From: Bacteroidetes bacterium OLB9
Lineage (GTDB): Bacteria; Bacteroidota; Bacteroidia; Chitinophagales; Saprospiraceae
Assembly (NCBI GenBank): GCA_001567255.1
Contig: LNBW01000036.1
Span: 1-43,100, forward strand
DNA: 43,100 bases
Direction of reading: 5' to 3'
Below, one piece after another: positions 9,002 to 18,414 of this stretch. Position 1 is the stretch's first letter; each line of letters opens with the position of its first letter. Below the pieces are notes generated by a model. The model did not search any database. It was not told the origin of the DNA and worked only from the letters and a program-made list of their open reading frames with translations. The position numbers and the translations under genes were made by a program.

Positions 9002-9901
9002 TTATAGCTTATAGCTCAAACCAATGGTGTAATAATTTTGGAGTTTATTGATCTCTTGCTCACTATATCTTAAGCCTAGTTCTGCACCTACACCTATACC
9101 TTTCCAAACATTAAATCCAATCCAGTTGGTCCAGGTTCCATTGTGGAGTGAAGGACTACTTTTTTTGTATGATAGAAATCCAGTGAGGTTAGATCTCCAG
9201 TTTACGCCTTTGATGATCTCAGTGGTATAATCACCGACTATTTTACATCCTAAAGATGGTGTAAAATTAGAACCAGCTTTAGCAAAAATAAAATTATAAT
9301 TGATCGGATGAAAAACCAATACCATATTCTTCATGGGTGTATATGTAAATCCTAAACCGAGATCAAGGTAACCGGGATCATTAAAGTTTTTGATCACCGT
9401 TGTTCTATATTCTCCCAGTGCTGAAGCAGCAAGCTTTTTGGTGATGTTATATCCAAAAAGCGAACTCACGTTAAATACATCTGCTACAGGCTCAAACTTG
9501 GGTTCGGTAGCTTCAGTTCCGGTTTTTAATTTTTGCCATCCAAGGTTAAGACCAGCAGAATTTCTCCAGAAATAGTTTTCATCCAGTCTGTTGAGAAAAC
9601 CTGTGAATGTTCCTGATAAGTTGGTTGCCTTGGAGTCGCTGAGATCACCTGCAGCAAACCATCGATTCCTTCCTAAAAAATTGGCACCGATGATGCCACT
9701 TGCTCCTTTATACCATCCCGGAAATGCAGCTATCTTTTTATTCAGTGCATCAATTTCTGCCTTAATAGCATCTACTTCCTTGATCATAGGAGCGGCTTTC
9801 TCTTCTAATTTTGCTTTTTCTGCTTTCAGTTCATCTAATGATTGAGCGCTTATGATGGAAGCTGAAAGCATGATCATAATAAAAGTGACAATGTTCTTCA
9901 T
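9002..9901 (-). CDS. DUF3078 family outer-membrane protein
   Basis: The 299-residue product starts with a signal peptide (MKNIVTFIMIMLSASIISAQ), followed by a short charged coiled-coil segment (about residues 20-60, rich in E, K and A) and then a beta-rich region with WxxGG/N-type repeats, for example GIIGANFLGRNRWFAAGD and AGLNLGWQKL, ending in an aromatic-rich strand. This layout, with paired amphipathic strands to the C-terminus, fits DUF3078 proteins, which are predicted outer-membrane barrels of unknown function in Bacteroidota. It is the last gene of the minus-strand block that begins with the sigma factor, but 30 bases separate it from the gene before it and co-transcription is unproven. 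Confidence 0.75.
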   Translation of the reverse strand: MKNIVTFIMIMLSASIISAQSLDELKAEKAKLEEKAAPMIKEVDAIKAEIDALNKKIAAFPGWYKGASGIIGANFLGRNRWFAAGDLSDSKATNLSGTFTGFLNRLDENYFWRNSAGLNLGWQKLKTGTEATEPKFEPVADVFNVSSLFGYNITKKLAASALGEYRTTVIKNFNDPGYLDLGLGFTYTPMKNMVLVFHPINYNFIFAKAGSNFTPSLGCKIVGDYTTEIIKGVNWRSNLTGFLSYKKSSPSLHNGTWTNWIGFNVWKGIGVGAELGLRYSEQEINKLQNYYTIGLSYKL

Positions 9902-9931
9902 AAAATTCTGATTTTTATGTATTAATAAATA

Positions 9932-10749
9932 TTATTTTTTGTAAATTTCTATATTTTCCTGAAACATTTTATGTAAAGGAATGATGATGTCTTTTTGATC
10001 AGTACTAATCGTTACTGATGATTTGTCGATATGAGAAATAACACCTGTTACCCCGTTGAATGATACTTTTTTCTCCTACATTGATTTTACCTTTAGTATA
10101 GGTAGATGCTAAAAAAACTTGCCACTAAATCTTTAGATGCAAATCCATAACCGATGGAGAACGCAAGAACGCCTCCTGCAATGATAATAGAAATGTTTTG
10201 TGCAAAAAAATCAGTATTTACTTGAGCTTGAGCCAGAGCGGCAATGATAATGTTGATAAAAACAAAGTAAAATACAAATATACCAATAATATTTGCCGAT
10301 GGCAAACCTAATGATTTGCCGGCAGTGGTCACCGTCTTTTGAAGGAATGAAGCCAGGAGCAATCCGACAATCAATATGATAAATGCAGCAATAAGATTGG
10401 GTAGAAATTTAATAAAATCTTGTATCAATTCAGCAAGAACCGGCAGGTCCAAAACCCCTACTGCTGTCATGACAAATATCAATAATACTATATATTTAAT
10501 GGCCCACCCAAATATTTTACTGAGTTCTACCCTAATATTGTTTTTACTCAACAAGTCTATTTCGTTGAGTTTTTTATCATATTTATCAATACCTAGTTTC
10601 TTAAGCGATTTGGATGTGACTCTAAAGAGTGCTTCTGCAAGTATTTTACCACCGACAAGCAATATGATGGTGATAATCAGTTTTGGTAAAAAGGTTACCA
10701 TACCACTAAGCATATCGCCTAGGGCTTGCTGTATATCATAACTAAACAT
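9932..10749 (-). pseudogene. MscS-like mechanosensitive channel protein, frame-broken twice
   Basis: The first 211 or so codons encode a membrane protein with about five hydrophobic segments and the ending GGVLAFSIGYGFASKDLVAS, the junction between the last helix and beta domain in small MscS-like/CmpX-type channels. The frame then stops at 10093. Removing one base from the A7 run at 10111-10117 (plus strand) continues as TYTKGKINVGE; removing one from the T6 run at 10068-10073 continues as VSFNGVTGVISHIDKSSVTI and ends at a TAA (9932-9934). The repaired protein is 271 residues with a normal beta domain (GVI..I...). Two single-base insertions in homopolymers suggest consensus errors more than true decay. 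If real, the channel lacks its beta domain. Confidence 0.75.
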
Positions 10750-10792
10750 AAATTAATAACATAAAGGTGAAGTATTCAATTGGTTATTACGA

Positions 10793-11002
10793 TTATTTTT
10801 TATCCTGTGATTTGACAGCATCAGTTTGTCCAAAAGAAAGAATGACTTCTCCTGCTCTTGGTACATAGACATCTAGAATATTTCCTAGCAAATTTAAAAA
10901 TTCTAGGTTAGTTTGAATATTAGTTTTTGTCTTTTCTTTGCCTGATGGGGCTCTTTCTGATATATTCAAATCATCCAGCATCTTGAAATTGTTATATTCC
11001 AT
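10793..11002 (-). CDS. Small hypothetical protein downstream of the ECF sigma factor
   Basis: A 69-residue hydrophilic product with no membrane segment or signal peptide; it has a charged N-terminal half (APSGKEKTKT) and a more hydrophobic middle (LEFLNLLGNILDVYVP). The ATG at 11002 is 15 bases after the sigma factor stop, so the two are probably co-transcribed. It lacks the zinc motif and helix layout of typical anti-sigma factors. I do not recognise the family; the position suggests a link to the sigma factor but nothing in the sequence proves it. Confidence 0.55.
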   Translation of the reverse strand: MEYNNFKMLDDLNISERAPSGKEKTKTNIQTNLEFLNLLGNILDVYVPRAGEVILSFGQTDAVKSQDKK

Positions 11003-11017
11003 AAAAGATCTATCATT

Positions 11018-11575
11018 TTAGAATAATTCAGCTTTGCTGTATTCCTCATTATATATTTTTAAAAAGCGAGATTTTGCTCTCATGATTTTCATTTTAACTG
11101 CACTTTCGGACTTGTCTGTTATCATGCAAATTTCTTTAATTGATAAATCGTCCTGATACTTCATGAGCAATAGACTTTTATCCTCAGCATTCATTTTTGA
11201 CAAGGTTTCTCTAAGGCGATACACATTAATTTCCTTAATTTTCGAATCTAAAGATGCATCATCCTCCACTTCATAACTATGGTGATCTTCTGTCGATACC
11301 ATAATTTCTTTTTTATCCTTTCTGATGACATCTATACAATAATTATAAGTGATAGCGTATAACCATGTCGAAAATCTAGACTTAAATGTAAACGCTGATA
11401 CGTTAAGCAAAACTTTTACAAAAATGTCCTGGGTAGTATCCTCAGCAAGATAATGATCCTTCAGCATGGAGACGCATTTAGAAAACACCTTATCAGAATA
11501 CCTATCGTACAATAAATTGAAATAATTCGAATTTTGCGTTTTCAAATATTCTTCCAATACCTTTTCATCACTCAT
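11018..11575 (-). CDS. ECF-type RNA polymerase sigma-70 factor
   Basis: The 185-residue product has the two regions of an extracytoplasmic-function sigma factor. Region 2 contains YFNLLYDRYSDKVF and EDTTQDIFVKVLLN with FKSRFSTWLYAITYN, the -10-binding part. Region 4 contains SLLLMKYQDDLSIKEIC and SESAVKMKIMRAK, the helix-turn-helix. An upstream TTG at 11626 is in frame, but ATG 11575 fits the family start (MSDEKVLEEYLK) better and is chosen. No anti-sigma gene is recognised next to it. Genes it may control cannot be read here; the divergently placed htrA-like protease is a natural candidate for an envelope-stress link, which is inference only. Confidence 0.88.
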   Translation of the reverse strand: MSDEKVLEEYLKTQNSNYFNLLYDRYSDKVFSKCVSMLKDHYLAEDTTQDIFVKVLLNVSAFTFKSRFSTWLYAITYNYCIDVIRKDKKEIMVSTEDHHSYEVEDDASLDSKIKEINVYRLRETLSKMNAEDKSLLLMKYQDDLSIKEICMITDKSESAVKMKIMRAKSRFLKIYNEEYSKAELF

Positions 11576-11690
11576 TGATTTTAAATGAGCATGAATGACA
11601 ATTGGATTAAGGAGGTTAATAATCAAATTGTAAATTTTTGAGATGCTTTAAAATTATATTTAATGACGAATTTTTGGTCATTTGGTTGCG

Positions 11691-11698
11691 CAAAATTA
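11691..11698 (-). promoter_or_regulatory. Possible -7 element for the sigma factor gene
   Basis: On the minus strand this reads TAATTTTG, matching TAnnTTTG, 115 bases before the chosen ATG. No TTTG box at the ideal distance was found. Confidence 0.35.
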
Positions 11699-11869
11699 CA
11701 ATGAATTTTAACTATTTAAAAATTTATGATGTTACTGCCATCAATGTGCTTGGCGATTTGCTAAGAAATATTGCTGCATAAATCTAGATGGTTAAGGTTG
11801 TGTTAAAGATGAAATACTAAAAAATCAATATGTTTTCCTATGCGTTAGTATTGCAAAAATCGGTCGTCG

Positions 11870-13051
11870 ATGAGAGTTTATATTAAGATGATAAGTGCTG
11901 GTTTTATTGGAGCTGCCATAGCGCTTTGTGGTATGTTCTTACTGAATGCCGGTAAGCAAGAAAATGAGCATATCAATGTTCCTAATGCTCAGTTTACATC
12001 ACTAGGATTGCCTGCTATGACCGGTACAGGAGGAGATTTTGTAGAAAGTGCAAAAACTTCAACTAAGTCAGTCGTTCACATATTCGCAGAGGAAAGCCCT
12101 GAGCAGGTTCAAAAGCGCCAGTTAAAACAACGATACCGCAATCCGTTTGCAGATTTTTTTGGTTTTGATGATTATTTTGGTGGTGAGCATTTTTATACAC
12201 CTAGAAATGGAAGTGGATCTGGAGTGATTTATTCTAATGAAGGGTATATCATTACTAATAATCATGTAGTAGGTTTTGCTGATAAGCTAACCGTGACGGA
12301 TTATGAAGGAAAGAAGTACACCGCAAGGAAGATTGGCACAGATGAATCAACAGATCTGGCTGTAATTAAAATTGATGGTGCGAAAGGGCTGATTCCGATG
12401 AAAATTGGTAATTCGGACAAAGTCAATGTAGGTGAGTGGGTACTAGCAGTAGGCAATCCATTTGGTTATCTTACCTCAACAGTCACAGCAGGTATCGTTA
12501 GTGCTAAAGGACGTTCACTGAACCTAGCTCATGAAAACACAAGGGTTATTGAGGAATTTATCCAGACGGATGCAGCTATTAATCCTGGAAATAGCGGTGG
12601 CGCATTGGTCAATCTTCAAGGTGAATTAATAGGCATAAATACTGCTATAGCTACGCCGACCGGCGTTTTTGCAGGATACTCATTTGCAATACCTTCTAAT
12701 ATAGTGAGCCGAGTGACAAAGGATATCATTGAAAATGGCGGTGACATAGAGCGCGCTAATCTAGGTGTTGGTGGATATGACGTCAATGATGAACTAGCCA
12801 AAGAATTTAATCTGAAGCTAAAAAGCAATCTAGGCTTTTATATTGAGGAAGTGGAGAAACAGAGTGCTGCTCAGCTCGGAGGTTTATTGCCAGGTGATGT
12901 GATTATAGGGATCAATAGTAATGCTGTACATAATTATGATGATATAGTGAAGCATATGAAGTTTAGTAAAGTAGGAGATAAAGTTAATATTAAAATCAAT
13001 CGCAACGGCAAGGAAATGAATTTGCCTATTCAATTGATGAAGTCCTTTTAG
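11870..13051 (+). CDS. HtrA/DegP-type periplasmic serine protease
   Basis: A 393-residue trypsin-like protease with an N-terminal hydrophobic segment (residues 8-28) that exports or anchors it. The catalytic triad is visible: His132 in TNNHVV, Asp162 in DESTDLAVIKI and Ser242 in NPGNSGGAL. A single PDZ domain follows (about residues 295-385; GFYIEEVEKQSAAQLGGLLP, then GDVIIGIN). Most DegP proteins have two PDZ domains, so this is a DegS/short HtrA layout. Such proteases degrade or refold damaged envelope proteins. The ATG at 11870 is the first start giving a complete signal segment. It is divergent from the sigma factor and ends at a strong terminator, so it is probably monocistronic. Confidence 0.9.
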   Translation: MRVYIKMISAGFIGAAIALCGMFLLNAGKQENEHINVPNAQFTSLGLPAMTGTGGDFVESAKTSTKSVVHIFAEESPEQVQKRQLKQRYRNPFADFFGFDDYFGGEHFYTPRNGSGSGVIYSNEGYIITNNHVVGFADKLTVTDYEGKKYTARKIGTDESTDLAVIKIDGAKGLIPMKIGNSDKVNVGEWVLAVGNPFGYLTSTVTAGIVSAKGRSLNLAHENTRVIEEFIQTDAAINPGNSGGALVNLQGELIGINTAIATPTGVFAGYSFAIPSNIVSRVTKDIIENGGDIERANLGVGGYDVNDELAKEFNLKLKSNLGFYIEEVEKQSAAQLGGLLPGDVIIGINSNAVHNYDDIVKHMKFSKVGDKVNIKINRNGKEMNLPIQLMKSF

Positions 13052-13141
13052 GAGATTATGAATTTTGGTTAGTTAATACATATTTTTAGATTTAAGTTTT
13101 AGTTAGTTAAAGAAAAGTTGGTTTTTCGTTTTGTTTTGATT

Positions 13142-13177
13142 CGTCTGCTTCCTAGGCTGGAGGCAGACGTTTTTTTA
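13142..13177 (+). terminator. Rho-independent-like terminator after the HtrA gene
   Basis: CGTCTGC (13142-13148) pairs with GCAGACG (13163-13169), extended inward by TTCC/GGAG-type pairs, and a run of seven T follows at once. Confidence 0.8.
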
Positions 13178-13199
13178 TTCATAACAAGGACATAACCCT

Positions 13200-13207
13200 T
13201 ATCTTTG
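13200..13207 (+). promoter_or_regulatory. -7 promoter element of the rlmI-like gene
   Basis: TATCTTTG matches TAnnTTTG exactly and lies 26 bases before ATG 13234, directly after the preceding terminator. The -33 box is not clear. Confidence 0.55.
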
Positions 13208-13233
13208 CACTTTCGCAGTAAAATTTTCAATAC

Positions 13234-14427
13234 ATGTCTGAGCCAAAGAGACTTGCAGTCAAGTTGCAACCAGTCGCCGAAAGGAAAGTAATACAGGGAC
13301 ATCCTTGGGTGTTTTCAGATAGTATTTTGAAGATTTCTTCTGGTGGTAATTGTGGAGATGTAGCCATTATTTTTAAACAGCGAACTAACAAGGCGATGGC
13401 CGTCGGATTGTATGACCCGGATGCTCCTATACGCATCAAGATAATTCATCATAACGGTGCACAAAACATTAATACAGACTTCTGGCATATGAAAATTTCA
13501 AATGCCTTGACATTACGACGGCCGTTACTAGAAAACAAGACTAATGCATATCGGTTGATATTTGGTGAAAATGATGGTTTCCCCGGCCTGATTGTAGATA
13601 TATATAATGTAGTAGGTGTGATTAAAGTGTATTCTGGTGTGTGGTTTCCTTATTTGAAAATAATTGCCCGTCTTATAGCTGAGATAACCGGAGTCACAGC
13701 GATTGTCTTACGGTTGAGTAGAATTATGCAAAAAGTGACCAATGATTTTAAAGAAGGTGATATCATATATGGTCATTTGGAAGATCCAGAGGTAGTTTTT
13801 CAGGAATATGGTGTACATTTCCAGACGAATGTGATTTATGGTCATAAAACTGGTTTTTTTCTTGACCATAGAGAAAATAGGCACAGAATAGGCCAAATGG
13901 CAAGTGGTAAAACTATTTTAGACGTATTTTCTTATGCCGGAGGATTTTCTATCCACGCCTTGGTAGGTGGTGCAAAGGAAGTAACGAGCCTTGATGTAAG
14001 TCCACAGGCACTCGATCTAGCTCAAAAAAATGCTGCTTTGAATGAACATAGCGGTAAGCACACTATCATCATCGGCGATGCTTTTGAACATTTGAAGAAA
14101 TTAGTACAACAAGGACAGCTGTATGACATAGTGATCATTGATCCGCCCTCATTTGCTAAAGATAAAAGCGAAATATATGGAGCAAAGAAAAAGTATGGCG
14201 AACTCGCTATACTTGGTGCAAAACTCATTAAAAAAAACGGCATCTTGTTACTAGCTTCTTGTTCATCAAGGATCAGCAGGCAGGATCTGATGGCAGTACA
14301 TCATGAAGTGTTTAATCGTATGAAAATAAAGTATAAAATAATAGATGTTACCGAGCATGATATTGATCACCCTATTAAATTTCCGGAAGGAGCATATTTA
14401 AAATCAATTTATTATTGTATCGGATAA
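13234..14427 (+). CDS. rlmI: Class I SAM-dependent rRNA methyltransferase, RlmI (23S rRNA m5C1962) family
   Basis: A 397-residue protein with an N-terminal PUA-type RNA-binding domain (GHPWVFSDSI), a central EEHI-like region (GENDGFPGLIVDIY) and a C-terminal Rossmann methyltransferase. The SAM-binding motif is ILDVFSYAGGFSIHAL, motif IV is DIVIIDPPSFAKDK, and a cysteine in LLLASCSSRIS sits where RlmI has its catalytic cysteine. RlmI methylates cytosine 1962 of 23S rRNA. Length and domain order match the family. The gene has its own TATCTTTG promoter element and stands just upstream of the ribosomal operons. The symbol is by family; the exact target site is inferred. Confidence 0.82.
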   Translation: MSEPKRLAVKLQPVAERKVIQGHPWVFSDSILKISSGGNCGDVAIIFKQRTNKAMAVGLYDPDAPIRIKIIHHNGAQNINTDFWHMKISNALTLRRPLLENKTNAYRLIFGENDGFPGLIVDIYNVVGVIKVYSGVWFPYLKIIARLIAEITGVTAIVLRLSRIMQKVTNDFKEGDIIYGHLEDPEVVFQEYGVHFQTNVIYGHKTGFFLDHRENRHRIGQMASGKTILDVFSYAGGFSIHALVGGAKEVTSLDVSPQALDLAQKNAALNEHSGKHTIIIGDAFEHLKKLVQQGQLYDIVIIDPPSFAKDKSEIYGAKKKYGELAILGAKLIKKNGILLLASCSSRISRQDLMAVHHEVFNRMKIKYKIIDVTEHDIDHPIKFPEGAYLKSIYYCIG

Positions 14428-14755
14428 CAAGATGTTTATTACTAAAATGCATACATGAATATAAAAACAATATGGAAATAAGAGCCTATGATAATCAGAA
14501 TTAGCATTATCCTATTAGGTATAAAGATATAAGAGCAAAACTGCTGTGAGATGATGAATTACTGTAAAAATGAAAAAAAATAATATATATAACCATTTAA
14601 AAGTATGGAACGTATTAAATTTCAACAATTTATTGAAAAATTATTGAAATTTTTTATACTTAATTCCATAAAATAGTTATACCTTTGCGACCTTGTTTTG
14701 GAGGAGGTAGGTCTTTCAATGATTTTATGTATTAAATTTATATAAATTTTCATAT
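14428..14755 (+). other. 328-base leader region before rpsL
   Basis: The stretch is very AT-rich and has no reading frame worth calling. Its only clear signal is the TACCTTTG element at 14680-14687. No hairpin terminator of the upstream methyltransferase gene was recognised. Confidence 0.5.
14680..14687 (+). promoter_or_regulatory. -7 promoter element of the rpsL-rpsG-fusA operon
   Basis: TACCTTTG followed by CGACC fits TAnnTTTG and the usual start region, 68 bases before the rpsL ATG. No TTTG box at the ideal spacing is visible upstream. Confidence 0.55.
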
Positions 14756-15133
14756 ATGCCAACTATTAATCAGTTAGTAAGAAAAGGTAGAGAAAAAATA
14801 GAATACACTAGTAAGTCCAGAGCGCTGGATTCATGCCCTCAAAAGAGAGCTGTATGTACTAGAGTGTACACTACCACACCTAAAAAACCTAACTCAGCGC
14901 TTAGAAAAGTAGCTAAGGTTAGAATGACTAATGGTATTGAAGTGATTGCTTATATTCCGGGAGAGGGACACAACCTTCAAGAGCACTCTATTGTGCTTGT
15001 TGCAGGTGGTAGGGTAAAGGACCTTCCAGGTGTAAGGTATTCCATAGTAAGAGGAGCGCTTGATACGGCTGGTGTTGCTAAGAGAACCCAGAGTCGTTCT
15101 AAATATGGAGCGAAGAGACCTAAGAAAGCTTAA
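14756..15133 (+). CDS. rpsL: 30S ribosomal protein S12
   Basis: The 125-residue product starts [12 protein letters not shown] and contains the decoding-centre motifs [16 protein letters not shown] and [13 protein letters not shown]12 sits at the A-site of the small subunit and monitors codon-anticodon fit. The lysines in both motifs, where streptomycin-resistance changes occur in other bacteria, are the ordinary sensitive type. It is first in the rpsL-rpsG-fusA operon, 41 bases before rpsG. Confidence 0.98.
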   Translation: MPTINQLVRKGREKIEYTSKSRALDSCPQKRAVCTRVYTTTPKKPNSALRKVAKVRMTNGIEVIAYIPGEGHNLQEHSIVLVAGGRVKDLPGVRYSIVRGALDTAGVAKRTQSRSKYGAKRPKKA

Positions 15134-15174
15134 AAGAATAAATAATCGTTTAGACATAATAATTTTATCGAAAG

Positions 15175-15642
15175 ATGAGAAAAAGAAAACCAAAAAAGCG
15201 TGTAATTGCACCGGATCCACGATATGGTGACTCCATGGTTACTCAATTTGTCAACAATTTGATGTGGGAAGGCAAAAAGAGTGTTGCTTATGCAATTTTT
15301 TATGATGCTATGGACAGGATAGAGTCTAAGACCAGTGAAAATCCATATGATATGTGGAAGAAAGCACTGGAAAATGTGATGCCTGCTGTAGAAGTAAGAA
15401 GTAAGCGTATAGGTGGTGCGACATTCCAGATTCCTACAGAGATCAGACCTACTAGAAGATTGTCTATCGGCATGAAGTGGCTGATTAAGTTTTCAAGGGC
15501 ACGTAGTGGAAAAGGTATGGCTGAAAAACTTTCAGCAGAAATTATTGCAGCAAGTAAAGGCGAAGGAGCAGCTGTTAAACGACGTGAGGACACGCACAGA
15601 ATGGCTGAGGCAAACAGAGCTTTTGCACACTTTAGAGCATAA
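15175..15642 (+). CDS. rpsG: 30S ribosomal protein S7
   Basis: The 155-residue product starts [19 protein letters not shown] and ends with the conserved [19 protein letters not shown] block. S7 nucleates the head of the small subunit by binding the 3' domain of 16S rRNA. Length is normal for the short S7 form. It lies between rpsL and fusA with 59 bases before fusA, the classic str operon order. Confidence 0.98.
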   Translation: MRKRKPKKRVIAPDPRYGDSMVTQFVNNLMWEGKKSVAYAIFYDAMDRIESKTSENPYDMWKKALENVMPAVEVRSKRIGGATFQIPTEIRPTRRLSIGMKWLIKFSRARSGKGMAEKLSAEIIAASKGEGAAVKRREDTHRMAEANRAFAHFRA

Positions 15643-15701
15643 TCATAGCCTAAACATTTATTAATTCATCATAAAAGAAAATTTCTTTATAACCTATAGT
15701 T

Positions 15702-17864
15702 ATGTCAAGAGATCTTAAATATACGAGAAATATCGGTATTGCAGCACACATCGATGCAGGTAAAACTACCACTACCGAGCGAATTCTCTTTTATACAGGT
15801 ATTAGCCACAAACTGGGTGAGACACATGAAGGTTCAGCTACAATGGACTGGATGGATCAGGAGCAGGAAAGAGGTATTACTATTACTTCTGCTGCTACTA
15901 CTTGCACATGGAACTATCCTACACACCAGGGTGAGGCATTGCCAGAAACAAAACCATATAAATTTAATATTATTGACACTCCCGGACACGTTGACTTTAC
16001 AGTAGAGGTGAGTAGATCACTGAGAGTACTAGATGGTCTAGTTTTCCTTTTCAGTGCAGTGGATGGTGTAGAACCTCAGTCAGAAACTAACTGGAGACTT
16101 GCAGAAAAGTTTAGAGTACCTAGTATTGCGTTTGTTAATAAGATGGACCGCTCGGGAGCTGATTTCTTTGCAGTAGTTAATGATATTAAAGAAAAGCTAG
16201 GTGCTAATGCTATTCCTCTTCAGGTTCCTATCGGCGTAGAGGAAAAGTTTAAAGGTGTTGTTGACCTTATCACTAATACTGCGATCGTGTGGAATGATGA
16301 CGATTATGGTATGACATATAAGGAAATTGAAATTCCTGCTGATCTTCAGTCTGCAGTTGATGAGAATAGAGCAAAACTGATCGAAGCAGTGGCTGAGTAT
16401 GACATGGAATTAATGGAAAAATTCTTTGAAGATCCAAATTCTATCACTGTGGACGAAATTCGTGCTGCGGTTAGGAAGGCTGTAATAGATATGGCATTTA
16501 CGCCTGTAATGTGTGGTTCTTCATTTAAGAATAAAGGAGTTCAGGCAGTACTAGATGCAGCATGTGCTTTTTTACCAAGCCCATTGGATATTGAAGCTAT
16601 CATGGGTACGAACCCTAAGACTGACAAGGAGGAAAAGAGAAGACCTTCTGTTGACGACCCATTTGCAGCACTTGCATTCAAGATTGCAACAGATCCTTAC
16701 GTAGGGCGACTCTCATTTATGAGAGTATATTCAGGGGCACTGGATGCGGGCTCATACGTATTAAATACACGTTCAGGCAATAAAGAAAGAATCTCTCGTT
16801 TGTATCAAATGCACTCTAATAAGCAAAACCCAATAGAACGAGTAGAAGCTGGAGACATAGCTGCAGGTGTAGGATTTAAAGATATCAGAACAGGAGATAC
16901 CCTTTGTGATGAGAACCATCCGATTGTATTAGAAAGTATGACCTTCCCTGATCCTGTGATCGGTCTTGCTATAGAACCAAAAACTCAAAAAGACCTAGAT
17001 AAATTAGGAATTGCGTTAGGTAAGCTAGCAGAAGAAGACCCTACTTTTAAAGTGAAGTATGATCCGGATACAAACCAGACAGTAATCAGCGGTATGGGTG
17101 AGTTGCACCTAGAAGTACTAGTGGAGCGTCTTAGACGAGAGTTTAAGGTTGAAGTAAACGAAGGTGCGCCACAAGTAAATTATAAAGAAGCACTAACAAC
17201 CAGTGTAGAACATACTGAAAGACTCAAGAAGCAGTCAGGAGGTTCTGGTTTGTTTGCTCAAATGTCTTTTGAACTCGGACCAGCAGATGAGGAGTTTATC
17301 AATTCTGATGACTTCAAGTCCGGTAAAACAAAATTACAATTTGTCAATGATATCTTTGGAGGTTCTATTCCTAAAGAATACTTTGCCTCTATCGTCAAAG
17401 GATTCACTTCTATGATGGACAATGGTATCCTTGCGGGATATAGCATTGACAGTATGAAAGTGAGGATTTTTGATGGTCAGACCCACCCTGTGGATTCAAA
17501 ACCATTAGCGTTTGAATTATGTGCTAAAGAAGGATTTAAGGAAGCAGCTAAATTATGTAATCCGGTTATACTAGAGCCTATTATGAAGCTAGAAGTGGTT
17601 TCACCTGACGAGTATGTAGGATCTGTAATTGGTGACCTCAATAGAAGAAGAGGCGTTCCTAAAGGCCAGGAGCCACGTTCAGGAGGTGCAGTGTCTATCT
17701 CTGCTGAAGTTCCACTTTCAGAAATGTTTGGTTATGTAACTCAGTTGCGTACCATCACATCAGGTAGGGCAAATAGTACCATGGAGTTTTCACATTATGC
17801 AGCTGCACCAAAAGGTATTTCAGAAGAAGTGATTGAAAAGGCCAAAGGCGCAAAAGTTGAATAA
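15702..17864 (+). CDS. fusA: Translation elongation factor G
   Basis: A 720-residue GTPase that drives translocation of tRNAs and mRNA on the ribosome. The GTP-binding motifs are [13 protein letters not shown] (G1), [13 protein letters not shown] (G2), DTPGHVDFT (G3), NKMDRSGA (G4) and CGSSFKNKG (G5), followed by domains II to V with [15 protein letters not shown] near the end. It is slightly longer than the E. coli protein, with part of the difference around [16 protein letters not shown] at the start of domain II, a normal feature of this family. It is the last gene of the str operon; no tuf follows, and a strong terminator closes the unit 15 bases later. Confidence 0.98.
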   Translation: MSRDLKYTRNIGIAAHIDAGKTTTTERILFYTGISHKLGETHEGSATMDWMDQEQERGITITSAATTCTWNYPTHQGEALPETKPYKFNIIDTPGHVDFTVEVSRSLRVLDGLVFLFSAVDGVEPQSETNWRLAEKFRVPSIAFVNKMDRSGADFFAVVNDIKEKLGANAIPLQVPIGVEEKFKGVVDLITNTAIVWNDDDYGMTYKEIEIPADLQSAVDENRAKLIEAVAEYDMELMEKFFEDPNSITVDEIRAAVRKAVIDMAFTPVMCGSSFKNKGVQAVLDAACAFLPSPLDIEAIMGTNPKTDKEEKRRPSVDDPFAALAFKIATDPYVGRLSFMRVYSGALDAGSYVLNTRSGNKERISRLYQMHSNKQNPIERVEAGDIAAGVGFKDIRTGDTLCDENHPIVLESMTFPDPVIGLAIEPKTQKDLDKLGIALGKLAEEDPTFKVKYDPDTNQTVISGMGELHLEVLVERLRREFKVEVNEGAPQVNYKEALTTSVEHTERLKKQSGGSGLFAQMSFELGPADEEFINSDDFKSGKTKLQFVNDIFGGSIPKEYFASIVKGFTSMMDNGILAGYSIDSMKVRIFDGQTHPVDSKPLAFELCAKEGFKEAAKLCNPVILEPIMKLEVVSPDEYVGSVIGDLNRRRGVPKGQEPRSGGAVSISAEVPLSEMFGYVTQLRTITSGRANSTMEFSHYAAAPKGISEEVIEKAKGAKVE

Positions 17865-17879
17865 AATAAAGTATATCAT

Positions 17880-17921
17880 TCAGGTCGCTTCATTGCAGAA
17901 TTAAGCGACCTGAATTTTTTT
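17880..17921 (+). terminator. Terminator of the rpsL-rpsG-fusA operon
   Basis: An 11-bp perfect stem, TCAGGTCGCTT (17880-17890) with AAGCGACCTGA (17903-17913), is followed by a run of T. It separates this operon from the S10 cluster. Confidence 0.88.
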
Positions 17922-17953
17922 AAGAAAATAAATTAAAAGTTTTTCAAAATAAT

Positions 17954-17984
17954 TTTGTAATTAAATGTAAGAGCCTTATCTTTG
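17954..17984 (+). promoter_or_regulatory. Promoter of the S10-spc-alpha ribosomal cluster
   Basis: TTTG (17954-17957), 19 bases, then TATCTTTG (17977-17984) is an exact match to the Bacteroidota -33/-7 layout. It lies between the fusA terminator and the rpsJ ATG at 18025. Confidence 0.85.
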
Positions 17985-18024
17985 CGGCCTCTTACAGAAA
18001 AAGAGATAATTTTAACAACAGGTT

Positions 18025-18333
18025 ATGAATCAGAAAATTAGGATAAAACTCCGTTCTTACGATCACAATTTGGTAGATAAAAGTACCGAAAAGATAGTTA
18101 AGACGGTTAAAAACAGTGGTGCTGTTATTTCTGGTCCGATTCCGCTGCCGACAGAGAAAGAAATTTTTACAGTTTTGCGTTCTCCGCACGTAAATAAAAA
18201 ATCTCGAGAGCAGTTTCAACTTAGGACCCACAAGAGAATAATCGAGATTTTTACACCTACTCAGAAGACAGTAGATGCTTTATCTAAGTTAGAGCTGCCT
18301 AGTGGTGTTGATATCCAGGTTAAGTTGACATAA
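18025..18333 (+). CDS. rpsJ: 30S ribosomal protein S10
   Basis: The 102-residue product starts [18 protein letters not shown] and keeps the loop region ([19 protein letters not shown]) that contacts 16S rRNA and, in other bacteria, NusB. It is the first gene of the supercluster, directly behind the TTTG-N19-TATCTTTG promoter. Length is standard. An 81-base gap follows before rplC. Confidence 0.98.
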   Translation: MNQKIRIKLRSYDHNLVDKSTEKIVKTVKNSGAVISGPIPLPTEKEIFTVLRSPHVNKKSREQFQLRTHKRIIEIFTPTQKTVDALSKLELPSGVDIQVKLT

Positions 18334-18414
18334 TCGCTGGATTTTAAATTTATTTTTAGATTCTGAAAATAATTAAGTTTCTGTTGAGGAAACTTAGATT
18401 TTAAACATTTAATC

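Noticed and set aside
11576..11626. Longer sigma factor start at TTG 11626
   Set aside because: The extra 17 residues lie before the usual family start MSDEKVLEEYL; ATG 11575 is the better choice.
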